Source: Fibrobacter sp. UWB13
GTDB lineage: Bacteria; Fibrobacterota; Fibrobacteria; Fibrobacterales; Fibrobacteraceae
NCBI RefSeq assembly: GCF_900177805.1
Contig: NZ_FXAX01000001.1
Coordinates: forward strand, 930,001-994,000
Length of the DNA stretch: 64,000 bases
Direction of reading: 5' to 3'
Shown here: positions 1-8,071 of the stretch, in pieces
Position numbering within the stretch: the first letter of the stretch is position 1
Layout of the letters: each line of letters opens with the position of its first letter
Position numbers and translations under genes: made by a program
Notes under the pieces: generated by a model
The model's input: the letters and a program-made list of their open reading frames with translations, nothing else
Told to the model about the DNA's origin: nothing
The model's database searches: none

Positions 1-195
1 ATGAAATAGAAATACACTAGATAGAACAAAATGACGGTCCGGATTTTCCTTGGACAAAGCCAAGTTCTTAGCCTGGATTTCAGACCATAATTCATTATGA
101 TAGTCGATGCAGAACCAACCATCATATCTTGGTTCTGTGTTAAAGATTTTCTTGATGTCTTCTTTGTATTCATTTTCCAAATAATTTTTAATCAC
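1..195 (-). CDS. Hypothetical protein, C-terminus cut by window edge
   Basis: An open frame of 65 codons runs leftward from a GTG at 195 off the edge of the window with no stop. The start is supported by AAGGA seven bases before the GTG. The protein begins VIKNYLENEYKEDIKKIF and contains aromatic-rich stretches (DGWFCIDYHNELW). There is no signal peptide or membrane segment. I do not recognise the family. It is the last gene seen in the AT-rich accessory stretch and is separated from the gene to its right by two short hairpins. Confidence 0.6.
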   Translation of the reverse strand, partial: MIKNYLENEYKEDIKKIFNTEPRYDGWFCIDYHNELWSEIQAKNLALSKENPDRHFVLSSVFLFH

Positions 196-233
196 AATTA
201 TATCCTTGTAAAAAAGAAATAGATACAATAAAC

Positions 234-264
234 CCCACCCATATATTATCGTCAAATGGGTGGG
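234..264. terminator. Intergenic hairpin, weak terminator candidate
   Basis: Perfect 9-base inverted repeat CCCACCCAT (234-242) and ATGGGTGGG (256-264) with a 13-base loop. On the minus strand it is followed by a T-rich but interrupted tract. A second small hairpin (GCCTC 276-280 with GAGGC 289-293) lies just upstream, so the 105-base gap between the two leftward genes holds two hairpins in series. Confidence 0.35.
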
Positions 265-300
265 AATTGTAAAGAGCCTCGATTTCTAGAGGCAACCGAA

Positions 301-645
301 TTAATAATCTATTGTCTGACGAATCCATTGACGAAAACACAGTGACTTATTTTCGCTTTTAACATCAACAAAATCAGAGCAATCTATTTCGATATGAGTC
401 TTATTCGCATCAGAAGTCTTTGCCCTAACGATATTCCTGTTAATCGCACCCGCAGGAACAACGACCAACCTAATTTTCTGTTCTTCAGGATCATTCAGAA
501 TGATTTTCCATTCGTTCTGCAAGAACGAGAATTCCGAATTAATCCAATAAACGTCTTTTCCTTTATTTCGTGACGCAAACGTAATGTTGCCTTCAATGTG
601 GATTCCATTTTGACGAAGTAATTCGACAGCTTCTTTTTTATTCAT
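301..645 (-). CDS. Small hypothetical protein, 114 aa
   Basis: Soluble 114-residue protein beginning MNKKEAVELLRQNGIHIEG. The ATG at 645 is chosen because AAAGGGA lies at a good distance before it; a longer frame exists upstream but begins with TTG and would overlap the leader. The N-terminus looks like a short helix followed by a beta-rich region containing FASRNKGKDVYWIN and a hydrophobic strand KIRLVVVPAGAI. No family is recognised. It has its own consensus promoter at 793-821 and shares a leader sequence with the protease gene to its right, so it looks like an independently expressed accessory cassette. Base composition is AT-rich compared with the core genes after 5700. Confidence 0.65.
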   Translation of the reverse strand: MNKKEAVELLRQNGIHIEGNITFASRNKGKDVYWINSEFSFLQNEWKIILNDPEEQKIRLVVVPAGAINRNIVRAKTSDANKTHIEIDCSDFVDVKSENKSLCFRQWIRQTIDY

Positions 646-742
646 AGAATGATTCCCTTTTTGAAAAAAAATGAGTGAAAAAATGAATTTCGATGGATAC
701 AGAGAAAAACTCAAAAAAATCTATTTTTTCTCTATAAAAAAT

Positions 743-758
743 CAACAATTTCTATTAA
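743..758 (-). repeat. Leader 16-mer shared by two accessory genes
   Basis: CAACAATTTCTATTAA occurs here and again at 1572-1587, in each case just upstream of a leftward accessory gene (starts 645 and 1541) and followed by an A/T-rich run. The wider region 756-840 also matches 4951-5035 without gaps at roughly three quarters of positions, as judged by eye. Confidence 0.6.
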
Positions 759-792
759 ACAATTAAAAAATAAATTTCACAAAAGCTGTGCA

Positions 793-821
793 AATATAGT
801 AAAAAGCGCCCTATTTGTCAA
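793..821 (-). promoter_or_regulatory. Consensus sigma-70 promoter for the 301-645 gene
   Basis: Read on the minus strand: TTGACA (821-816), a 17-base spacer, then TATATT (798-793). Predicted transcription start is near 786, giving a leader of about 140 bases before the ATG at 645. The surrounding bases (GACC before the -35, TGC after the -10) also match the second accessory promoter at 4988-5016. Confidence 0.8.
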
Positions 822-899
822 GGTCAAGAATTGACATAAACAATAAAGGAGCAACCCTCTTTTTTTACGGAGAGTTGTTCCATACTTAATAGATTTCTG

Positions 900-1541
900 C
901 TATTTTCCAAGAATCAAGCAACGATTTGGAATATCCAGCAAGACCTTAAAATGACGAAGCCATTCGTACCCGATAATGCCATCTACATTACATTGTTCCA
1001 TTGCAGCTTCTATCGAATCCTTAGGGACACCATAATTCACGTCGATAGGAGATTCTGTTCCACATTCCGTTGGCAAAGAATAAATATCAGTTTCAAATTC
1101 CTTTTCTTCCCCGATAAAGAAATCCTTTATCTTACCAGCATAAGTCCCTTGAATCACAATACTCTTTGCCAAATAACTTGTTGCAGCTCCAGTATCCAGC
1201 AGCATCTTCCGTTTTTCGCCACCAATCTTTAAATATATAGCAAATAGACCACCTACCAAAGGAATCAAATCATATTTAGCTATCGGCGAATCAACTGTAA
1301 TATTTTCCCCAAACACAAGTTCGTTTTTCGGATAATCAATGAATACCCGCTGAGATATCGAATCCATTCCTAAAATTTGGTCAACGGTCGGGTCAACGAA
1401 CTTATTGACTTTAGGAAAAATCTCCCCCTGAACATCCTGCTCAGCAGAAATCGTTCGAACGCACCCTGTATCCAAAAGAACAACCCTTGCACCATCCTTA
1501 TAGACGATGCACCCTCTTTTTATTTCAAAATTGTATTTCAT
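900..1541 (-). CDS. Retropepsin-like aspartic protease with two DTG motifs
   Basis: 213-residue soluble protein. The ATG at 1541 is preceded by AGAGGT; the longer frame to 1577 lacks such a site. The second half has the signature of bacterial retropepsins: MLLDTGAATSYL with Asp116, then GIIGYEWL near residues 188-195 and a closing strand. The first half repeats this in short form: VVLLDTGC with Asp24 and QILGMDSI at 55-62, followed by the strand RVFIDYPKNELVFG, which mirrors the C-terminal end of the second half. Retropepsins need two such lobes, normally from two subunits; this chain could supply both. There is no signal peptide, so it should act in the cytoplasm. It lies 77 bases after the DUF285 gene and is probably the last gene of the operon starting at 4837. 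Substrate unknown. Confidence 0.75.
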   Translation of the reverse strand: MKYNFEIKRGCIVYKDGARVVLLDTGCVRTISAEQDVQGEIFPKVNKFVDPTVDQILGMDSISQRVFIDYPKNELVFGENITVDSPIAKYDLIPLVGGLFAIYLKIGGEKRKMLLDTGAATSYLAKSIVIQGTYAGKIKDFFIGEEKEFETDIYSLPTECGTESPIDVNYGVPKDSIEAAMEQCNVDGIIGYEWLRHFKVLLDIPNRCLILGK

Positions 1542-1571
1542 GTTTACCTCTTTTATAAAATTGCAATTTTC

Positions 1572-1587
1572 CAACAATTTCTATTAA
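1572..1587 (-). repeat. Second copy of accessory leader 16-mer
   Basis: Exact copy of the 16-mer at 743-758, located between the DUF285 stop and the protease start. No TTGACA is visible near this copy, so it looks like a leader remnant without its own promoter. Confidence 0.55.
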
Positions 1588-1618
1588 GTTAATAAAAAAA
1601 TACCTCTACCCCGCCTCT

Positions 1619-3898
1619 CTACTCATCATCTTCGTCAAACATTTCATCATTTTCGGCAATCATATCATCATCGTTATCAAACATATCCTCTTTATCTATA
1701 ACATTTGACATATCCCACTGACTGATGTCGCCTTTGAATTTTGAATATTGAAACATGCCGCTCATTTCCGTTACGTTAGACACATTCCATTGACTGATAT
1801 CGCCATTAAATTCGGAATTCTGAAACATATTTTTCATATTCTTCACATGAGATACATCCCAATGGCTAATATCGCCATTGAACTTAGACCATTCAAACAT
1901 GCCATACATATCTTTCACATTTGACACATTCCATTTACTAATGTCACCGTTGAATTCAGAGACCCAAAACATACCCATCATATTAGTCACGTTTGATACA
2001 TCCCACCCGCTTATATCGCCATTGAATTCAGTGCTGCCAAACATATTGTTCATATCCGTCACGTTCGATACATTCCATCGACTGATATCGCCATTAAATT
2101 TTGAGCTGACAAAAAGCCCTTCCATGTTCGTTACATTTGACACATCCCATTGACTTATGTCACCATTGAAATCAGAACCGCGAAACATATCCGTCATATC
2201 CGTCACGTTCGATACATCCCACCCACTGATATCGCCATTAAACTTGTTTCTCAATCGAGCTTCTTTAGTCCATTCCCCATACTCCTCATCGAGGATTTCT
2301 TCGCCGTAATCATTAAAAATTCGCTTAAACCCAAACAACTTGCGCATATTCGTCACTTGCGACACGTCAATATAATTCAGGTCACATTGCAAGCCCTTTC
2401 TTTCAATCGCCGCATCAATTATCTCCATAAGATTATAACAGTCGGTAGCAACAACTTTCTGGTTCCGTTCATCTATCCCATACCAGGACGGATAGCAATT
2501 CGCCCATTCCGTAGCTGAATCTTTAAACATATCATCCTTAAGCGTCTCATTTGATACAATCCACTGACTAATATCTTTGTTAAACACGGAATTAACAAAC
2601 ATCATACTCATATCAGTCACATTCGATACATTCCACCGGCCAATATCACCATTGAATCGAGAATTGACAAACACACTCCTCATGTCTTTCACGCACGACA
2701 CATCCCACTGACTGATATCGCCATTAAAAGAAGAGTAAAAAAACATCGCTTTCATGTCTGTCACATGGTGGACATCCCATTGACTGATATCGCCATAAAA
2801 ATGACTTCTTTCTAAAGCTTTTCTCTGCGATTCATCCAATTCTTCTTCGGGAATGATTTCTTCCGTTTCATAATCAAATGGACAAAAACCAAACAGCCAA
2901 CTCATATCCGTTACCTGCGACACATCGATAAAATTCAAGTCACATTCAAGACCGTTTCTTTCAATTGCCGCATCAATAAGTTCGATAAGATGATCACGAT
3001 CCCGAGCAACAACCTTATGGACCTGTTCATCTTTTCCATACCAAGATGGATAGCGATTGTTTTTTTCAATACCAGAGTTGAAAAACATACTATCCTTAAC
3101 CGTCTCTTTTGAAACATTCCACTGACTGATATCACCTGCAAATAGGGAATCTCTAAACATTCCCCTCATATCTGTCACATTCGACACATCCCACCCACTA
3201 ATATCGCCATTGAATTGTGAATGAACAAACAGATATCTCATATTCGTCACTTGCGACACGTCAACATAATTCAAATCACACTCTGAGCCATTTCTTTTAA
3301 TTGCGGCTTTAATAATTTCAATAAGATTTTCGCGGTTCTCGGCAACAATCCCATTTACTCGCTTACCCTTATACCAGGACGGATAACACATCGCCCATTC
3401 CGTAGCAGATTCGTCAAACATACAGCCAAAATCTTTCACATTCGATACATTCCAATGACTGACATCGCCATTGAATGGAGAATGAACAAACATGCCTCTC
3501 ATATCTGTCACACTAGACACATTCCAACGGCTGATGTCCCCATTGAACTTAGAACAGCTAAACATACACGCCATGTACGTCACATTAGACACATCCCAAT
3601 GACTGATATCGCCATTGAATTTAGACCTCCAAAACATGCTTCCCATATCCGTCACGTTTGATACGTTCCACCCACTAATATCGCCATTAAACTGAGAGAG
3701 AGCAAACATTTCTCTCATGCTCCACACATTTGACACATCCCATTTACTAATGTCGCCGTTGAACGGAGAATGGCTAAACAATCCACTCATATCTGTCACT
3801 TGCGACACATCAATAAAATTCAAGTCGCATTCATAACCATTTTCGTCAATGGCTTTACGGATAAGTTCAATAAGATGTTCTTTGTTTTTGGCGATCAT
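1619..3898 (-). CDS. BspA/DUF285-type repeat protein, 759 aa
   Basis: Four modules in a row. Each starts with a roughly 37-residue cap (for example [13 protein letters not shown] then [15 protein letters not shown]) and continues with a variable number of 24-residue repeats of the pattern F-NGDIS-W-(D/N)VSNVTDM--MF. I count 5, 2, 4 and 8 repeats, nineteen in total. The linkers between modules share the words SATEWA, CYPSWY or YPSWYG. DUF285 repeats form leucine-rich-repeat-like solenoids and are mostly known from surface proteins, but this one has no signal peptide or lipobox and ends in an acidic tail ([19 protein letters not shown]), so it is probably cytoplasmic. The start is supported by AAGAGGA before the ATG. 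It follows the 3947-4837 gene by 48 bases. DNA repeats of about 72 bp make length change by recombination likely. Confidence 0.85.
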   Translation of the reverse strand: MIAKNKEHLIELIRKAIDENGYECDLNFIDVSQVTDMSGLFSHSPFNGDISKWDVSNVWSMREMFALSQFNGDISGWNVSNVTDMGSMFWRSKFNGDISHWDVSNVTYMACMFSCSKFNGDISRWNVSSVTDMRGMFVHSPFNGDVSHWNVSNVKDFGCMFDESATEWAMCYPSWYKGKRVNGIVAENRENLIEIIKAAIKRNGSECDLNYVDVSQVTNMRYLFVHSQFNGDISGWDVSNVTDMRGMFRDSLFAGDISQWNVSKETVKDSMFFNSGIEKNNRYPSWYGKDEQVHKVVARDRDHLIELIDAAIERNGLECDLNFIDVSQVTDMSWLFGFCPFDYETEEIIPEEELDESQRKALERSHFYGDISQWDVHHVTDMKAMFFYSSFNGDISQWDVSCVKDMRSVFVNSRFNGDIGRWNVSNVTDMSMMFVNSVFNKDISQWIVSNETLKDDMFKDSATEWANCYPSWYGIDERNQKVVATDCYNLMEIIDAAIERKGLQCDLNYIDVSQVTNMRKLFGFKRIFNDYGEEILDEEYGEWTKEARLRNKFNGDISGWDVSNVTDMTDMFRGSDFNGDISQWDVSNVTNMEGLFVSSKFNGDISRWNVSNVTDMNNMFGSTEFNGDISGWDVSNVTNMMGMFWVSEFNGDISKWNVSNVKDMYGMFEWSKFNGDISHWDVSHVKNMKNMFQNSEFNGDISQWNVSNVTEMSGMFQYSKFKGDISQWDMSNVIDKEDMFDNDDDMIAENDEMFDEDDE

Positions 3899-3946
3899 AA
3901 TAAATCCTCTTGGATGTCTGGGAAATTTAAATTAAAAAAAGGGCGA

Positions 3947-4837
3947 CTAGCCCACTAGAGTGAGCTTGTCGTAGATATAGCAGATTTTTTCTTCAGTTCG
4001 GTTAGCTTTGTAGACCATACGGTCTTCGACCTTACCGATTCTGGTGGAGAAGTAGAGACCATCCTGTGTGAGCATTTGAGCGTAGTCCGATACTTTGTAA
4101 TCTCGCAGCAGGTTGGAGTTATTTTCGACGTACTGAACTTTTGATTCATAATGGTAGAAGTCGATGTAACGGTCGGGATTACAGAAATGAAGCAGACCGT
4201 TGCGAATTGGAGCGACTGAATCAAGCTTGGTTTTGAAGATGAAATGGACCAAAGACTGTTTCAGTTCGAACAAGTTTTTGAACGTTGGTTTTTTCGGCCA
4301 TGAGATGAACTGTTCGAAGATAGAATAGATCAACATCAGTTCTTTTTTGCGAGTGAGGCTATTTGTCGATGCATTCCAGAGACCTTCTTCTATATCGTAG
4401 TCGTCAATGTAATCTGCCCAACCTTCTTTGAAAGAAAGTGCCTTGCTATATTCACCGCAAGAAGTTTTACAAAAAGAAATACCCAAGCTCCACAACCAGT
4501 AGAAATGAGCAGCCAGCAGTAGTAATTTCTCCACTACCGGTTCGGATGTCGCTAGTTGCTTGATTTCTTTCGTGACCCGCTTAGCGATTAGTTGTTCAAA
4601 GCAAGCCTTTGTTTTATTGAGGACGGGCCCTCTAAATAAGTCAGAAAACCGATAGTCGCTTTCGTAGAATTCTATGGAGCCATCGTCGTTGAGTATTGCG
4701 GGTGCCGAAAAATCGATGGCGCGGTCTTCGACAAGAGTTTTTTTGATGAACGCATCGAACAATGCGTAGATGTATTCTTTATCCTCCTGCTTAAAGCGTG
4801 GAGAGTCATTTGTCTGTACAGCACAAGACATATCCAT
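3947..4837 (-). CDS. Hypothetical protein, possible McrB-like N-terminal domain
   Basis: 296-residue soluble protein, first gene after the promoter at 4988-5016. AGAGGTAA sits just before the ATG at 4837. I cannot assign it with confidence. The stretch NGLLHFCNPDRYIDFYHYES followed by KVQYVEN (about residues 208-235) resembles the pattern seen ahead of the AAA+ domain in McrB-type restriction GTPases (ALLHL-FPD-FE-I-S---K), but no Walker motifs follow, so if related it is a free-standing adaptor or substrate-sensing part. Helical middle region with LLLLAAHFYWLWSLG. The next gene downstream is the DUF285 repeat protein. Confidence is high that it is a gene and low on function. Confidence 0.7.
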   Translation of the reverse strand: MDMSCAVQTNDSPRFKQEDKEYIYALFDAFIKKTLVEDRAIDFSAPAILNDDGSIEFYESDYRFSDLFRGPVLNKTKACFEQLIAKRVTKEIKQLATSEPVVEKLLLLAAHFYWLWSLGISFCKTSCGEYSKALSFKEGWADYIDDYDIEEGLWNASTNSLTRKKELMLIYSIFEQFISWPKKPTFKNLFELKQSLVHFIFKTKLDSVAPIRNGLLHFCNPDRYIDFYHYESKVQYVENNSNLLRDYKVSDYAQMLTQDGLYFSTRIGKVEDRMVYKANRTEEKICYIYDKLTLVG

Positions 4838-4987
4838 AACTTACCTCTTTAATTAATGGATTAAAAGTCAAACAAAGATGTCAAGGAAAAACGACAGAGG
4901 GAAACAGGAAAACAATTAATTTTCCTTAAACCCTAAAACATTATTTTCATTAAACAATTATAAAATAAAACTCATAAAAGCCGGGCA

Positions 4988-5016
4988 AATATAGTAAAAA
5001 ATATGATTTTTGTCAA
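4988..5016 (-). promoter_or_regulatory. Consensus sigma-70 promoter of the accessory operon
   Basis: Minus strand: TTGACA (5016-5011), 17-base spacer, TATATT (4993-4988). Same architecture and flanks (GACC before, TGC after) as the promoter at 793-821. Predicted start near 4981, about 145 bases before the ATG at 4837. Confidence 0.8.
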
Positions 5017-5089
5017 GGTCATTTTCTGTCACTCCAGCCAGTTGACAAATTTAGGCAAAACAACGATACAGAAAAAAAAGGAGATTATT

Positions 5090-5650
5090 ATGAATTCTGC
5101 TACCGTTATTTTTTCTAACATGGGCGACACGGACACGTTGGTTCTCAAACACATCTGGAAAGACCTGCCGAACGTCAAGGTCATCGAGATCAACGGATTC
5201 AACGGGCCATGGTCAAAGAAAGTCGAACAAGCGTTGCTCACTGAAAAAGACACTATTATATTATGTGGGCACGGCTACCCCAGCGGACTCTTGTCACCAC
5301 AAACCCACGGCAATCCATTTATTATATCTGAAAAAAATGTACGCCACATCAAGGCAAAACGCGTTATCGGAATCTGGTGTTACGCATCGTCATTTGCCAG
5401 GAACATGAATCTCCACGGATTTTTCTCGTCGATGTTCATCAGCAACCCCACCGAGGCACACATCAACGGCTGCACCAAATCAAACGGCGAAACAATCACC
5501 CGCGAAGAAATTCTGTTCGGTCAACGTCTGAACAAACTCATCGCAAGCGACATCCCGATGAGCGAATGGAAACAGAAACTGATCGAGCAAGCCGACAAGT
5601 CGATAGACATTGTACGATTCAATTATAATGGTCTAACGTATCTGGAATAG
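5090..5650 (+). CDS. Small protein with clan CD (caspase-like) His/Cys pair
   Basis: 186-residue soluble protein; AAGGAG lies eight bases before the ATG at 5090, so the longer frame from 5003 is not used. The key segment is a hydrophobic strand ending CGHG (His61) and, 36 residues later, a second hydrophobic strand ending GIWCYAS (Cys97). A His-Gly after one strand and a Cys after the next is the catalytic layout of clan CD cysteine peptidases (caspases, gingipains, clostripain); the usual small residue before the Cys is Trp here. The N-terminal MNSATVIFSNMGDTDTLVLK looks like a first strand and helix. It could be a small peptidase or an inactive relative. It lies just beside, and divergent from, the accessory operon. 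Confidence 0.6.
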   Translation: MNSATVIFSNMGDTDTLVLKHIWKDLPNVKVIEINGFNGPWSKKVEQALLTEKDTIILCGHGYPSGLLSPQTHGNPFIISEKNVRHIKAKRVIGIWCYASSFARNMNLHGFFSSMFISNPTEAHINGCTKSNGETITREEILFGQRLNKLIASDIPMSEWKQKLIEQADKSIDIVRFNYNGLTYLE

Positions 5651-5679
5651 CAATTTTTATTATATTACATATTGCAATT

Positions 5680-6216
5680 ATGTTCCACCCGATCCGTCAT
5701 TTCATTACGATTACAAAACACCGAAACGAAGTCATTCGGCTTTGTATAAAGGCGGGTATCGGGTTACAGGGGCTATTCCACGATTTGTCGAAATACAGCC
5801 CTACCGAATTTATTCCTGGCGCGAAGTATTACACAGGCAAGGAATCGCCGAACAACGGCGAACGCCGCGAAACAGGTTACAGTCTTGCATGGATGCACCA
5901 CAAGGGGCGCAACAAGCACCACTTTGAATTTTGGTACGATTACGACATGAAGACGAAGAAAATCGTGCCGATGGACATGCCGGACCGCTACATCAAGGAG
6001 ATGTTCTGCGACCGCGTGGCAGCCTCCAAGACGTATAACAGGAAAGGTTACACGCAAGAGGCACCGCTCCTGTATTTGACGAAAAGCACCGCGCATGAGA
6101 AGATGACGGAAACGACTTACAAGAAGTTACTGTTCCTGCTCAAGAAACTCGCAAAGGATGGCGAAAAAGAAACGCTTAGGTTTATGCGGCATTGCAAGGA
6201 ACTGCCAACGGAATAA
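5680..6216 (+). CDS. DUF5662 family protein
   Basis: 178-residue soluble protein. Features typical of DUF5662: an early His-rich helix, the HD-like motif GLFHDLSKYSPTEF (about residues 31-44), then WMHHKGRNKHHFEFW (about 71-85), and a DRVAASKTY stretch. The conserved His and Asp residues suggest a metal site like that of HD-domain hydrolases, but the family's reaction is not established. It starts 29 bases after the caspase-like gene; no strong ribosome-binding site is visible, and an A/T-rich TATATTACATATT stretch precedes the ATG. It ends 74 bases before cvfB, with which it may be cotranscribed. Confidence 0.75.
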   Translation: MFHPIRHFITITKHRNEVIRLCIKAGIGLQGLFHDLSKYSPTEFIPGAKYYTGKESPNNGERRETGYSLAWMHHKGRNKHHFEFWYDYDMKTKKIVPMDMPDRYIKEMFCDRVAASKTYNRKGYTQEAPLLYLTKSTAHEKMTETTYKKLLFLLKKLAKDGEKETLRFMRHCKELPTE

Positions 6217-6290
6217 CTATATTTAATTATATCGCGGATGTCCGCGACGTTAACCCCACCCTGCGGGATACCAGAACGGAAAGGCAAATT

Positions 6291-7124
6291 ATGGAACTTG
6301 GAAGAATTAACCGCGCACGCGTCGAATCTATCACGCCTCAGGGGTATTACCTCGAACTTGAAACCGGCGGAAGCGTGCTCCTCCCCGGCAACCGCAACAA
6401 ATTCACACTCGTCGAAGGCGAAATCATTGACGTGTTCGTTTACACGGACTCCGAAGACCGCCCGATTGCAACGCTTGACAAGCCGCTCGCACAGGTAGGC
6501 GAATTTGCGGTACTTACCGTCAAGGAAGTCAACCGCGTTGGCGCATTCTTGGATTGGGGTCTCAACAAGGACTTGTTCCTCCCCTTCAAGCAGCAACTCG
6601 GCGAATTGCAGAAAGGCGACCGCTGCGTTGTCTTTGTGCTCGAAGACGAAAAGAGCGGACGCATCATCGCCACCGAAAAAATCAAGAGCTTTATCGATCC
6701 GGACACGAACGACTTGCATATCGGCCAGCGCGTGGAGCTCGCCGCTTACGAAGTCACACCCGACTATGTTGATTGCCTCGTGGATTATCGTTACACGGGT
6801 CGCCTCATGATGACGCCCGGCATGGAACGCATCTACATCGGCGATACGATGCCCGGATTTATCCAGCGCTTCACAAGCGACGGAAAGATTACGCTCAACT
6901 TAACTCCGATTGGCTACAAGGGCGTGATGAAAAGCGAAAGCCCCAATGCAGTCATGCAAAAGCTCGAAGCTGCGGGCGGATTCCTCCCCTACGGCGACCA
7001 CACAGACCCGGAAACGATCCGTCGTGAATTCGGCATGTCCAAGAAGACGTTCAAGAAGATTATCGGAACGCTTTTCCGCGAAGAAAAAATCGTGATTACC
7101 GAAGACGGAATTCGCGCAGTTTAA
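6291..7124 (+). CDS. cvfB: CvfB/YitL-type S1 RNA-binding protein
   Basis: 277 residues, the normal family length. ATG at 6291 is preceded by AAAGG; the longer frame from 6192 overlaps the previous gene and is not used. Beta-rich S1-like domains fill the first three quarters: MELGRINRARVESITPQGYY opens the first, and GAFLDWGLNKDLFLP marks the second (about residues 86-100). The C-terminal 70 residues, with REFGMSKKTFKKIIGTLFRE, form the winged-helix domain. In Gram-positives CvfB binds RNA and affects virulence-factor expression; in this phylum its role is probably general RNA metabolism. Followed by a bidirectional terminator. Confidence 0.88.
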   Translation: MELGRINRARVESITPQGYYLELETGGSVLLPGNRNKFTLVEGEIIDVFVYTDSEDRPIATLDKPLAQVGEFAVLTVKEVNRVGAFLDWGLNKDLFLPFKQQLGELQKGDRCVVFVLEDEKSGRIIATEKIKSFIDPDTNDLHIGQRVELAAYEVTPDYVDCLVDYRYTGRLMMTPGMERIYIGDTMPGFIQRFTSDGKITLNLTPIGYKGVMKSESPNAVMQKLEAAGGFLPYGDHTDPETIRREFGMSKKTFKKIIGTLFREEKIVITEDGIRAV

Positions 7125-7165
7125 AAATAATGGATTCCGTCGCTTCGCTTCGGGATGACTCTAAA

Positions 7166-7189
7166 AAAAAGCCGCGATTGCGGCTTTTT
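7166..7189. terminator. Bidirectional rho-independent terminator
   Basis: AAAAAGCCGC, loop GATT, GCGGCTTTTT (7166-7189). It serves cvfB from the left and the OmpA-like gene from the right. The bases just before it (7131-7160) hold a REP-like ATTCCG...CGGGATGAC repeat. Confidence 0.85.
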
Positions 7190-7249
7190 GCATTTTCAAG
7201 ATTCGCGCAGCTCAACAACCGCGCATCTCGATTATTTAGATCTCGTTTT

Positions 7250-7948
7250 TTAAAAATTCACTTCGTCGGCGTTGAGCACTTTAAGCTCAATGCGACGGTT
7301 GGCACGGCGACCCGCTTCTGTCGAGTTGTCACCCTTCGGGCGGCTCGGGCCGTAGCCCACAGCAGTCACGCGGTCGGCGTCAATGCCCTGTTCAATCATG
7401 TAATTGCGGACACTGTTTGCGCGGTCTTCGGAAAGCTGCTGGTTGAGTTCTGCGGAACCCTCGCTACTCGTATGACCTTCCACCTCAATCTTAGCCTTCG
7501 GATTGCGCTTGAGCCCTGCAATTGCAGCATTGAGAGTTTTCAAGGAGCTCGGCACAAGTTCAGCGCTGCCCGCCTTGAACGTCACACCCGTAAGTTCCGA
7601 ACGAGTATCGTCAAAAACAACCGAAATTCCACCCGTGCTTGCCGTGCGAGAAACATACGGAGTTTCGCCGCATTCGAACGGTCCCGTCAAACTTTCACAG
7701 AGAATCGTGTAAGAATCTTCACGCGGAATATGGAAGCTTGCTTCACCATAAACGTCCGTCGTGATGACCACCTTTTTTCCCTTGTTCTGACCCACAAACG
7801 TGAGCTTTTTCTTGGCATGCGGAACGTTATCTTCGTTCGTGTAAGTCACGTTCAACACGGCATGCGTCTTGTTCGGTGCGAGCTTGCCGGCAGATGCAAA
7901 AGATGCAGCCACCATAGCCGAAAGGGCAATACGGGAAATCATTCTCAT
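7250..7948 (-). CDS. OmpA-family peptidoglycan-binding protein
   Basis: 232 residues with an N-terminal signal peptide (MRMISRIALSAMVAASFASA). The ATG at 7948 is chosen because GGAG lies seven bases upstream. The middle (about 25-110) is a beta-rich domain of unknown type. The C-terminal 110 residues are an OmpA domain: FKAGSAELVPSS, IEVEGHTSSEGS, LSEDRANSVRNYM, VGYGPSRPKGDN and GRRANRRIEL carry the residues that bind diaminopimelate in this family. It should sit in the periplasm and tie the outer membrane to peptidoglycan. It diverges from the porin gene at 8072 and ends at the terminator shared with cvfB. Confidence 0.88.
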   Translation of the reverse strand: MRMISRIALSAMVAASFASAGKLAPNKTHAVLNVTYTNEDNVPHAKKKLTFVGQNKGKKVVITTDVYGEASFHIPREDSYTILCESLTGPFECGETPYVSRTASTGGISVVFDDTRSELTGVTFKAGSAELVPSSLKTLNAAIAGLKRNPKAKIEVEGHTSSEGSAELNQQLSEDRANSVRNYMIEQGIDADRVTAVGYGPSRPKGDNSTEAGRRANRRIELKVLNADEVNF

Positions 7949-8071
7949 TCTTGTACTCCAATGGATATTTTGTGAGGCAAAAATAAAAATTGATAGGCTT
8001 ACTTTCAAATAATCTTTAAATATTTTCCGAAATTTCTAGATTTGCGCTCGAAAAACTTACACGGAGATACT

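Noticed and set aside
5042-5070. TTGACA-N17-GATACA ahead of the caspase-like gene
   Set aside because: The start of transcription would fall inside the ribosome-binding site of the ATG at 5090, and the -10 box is poor.
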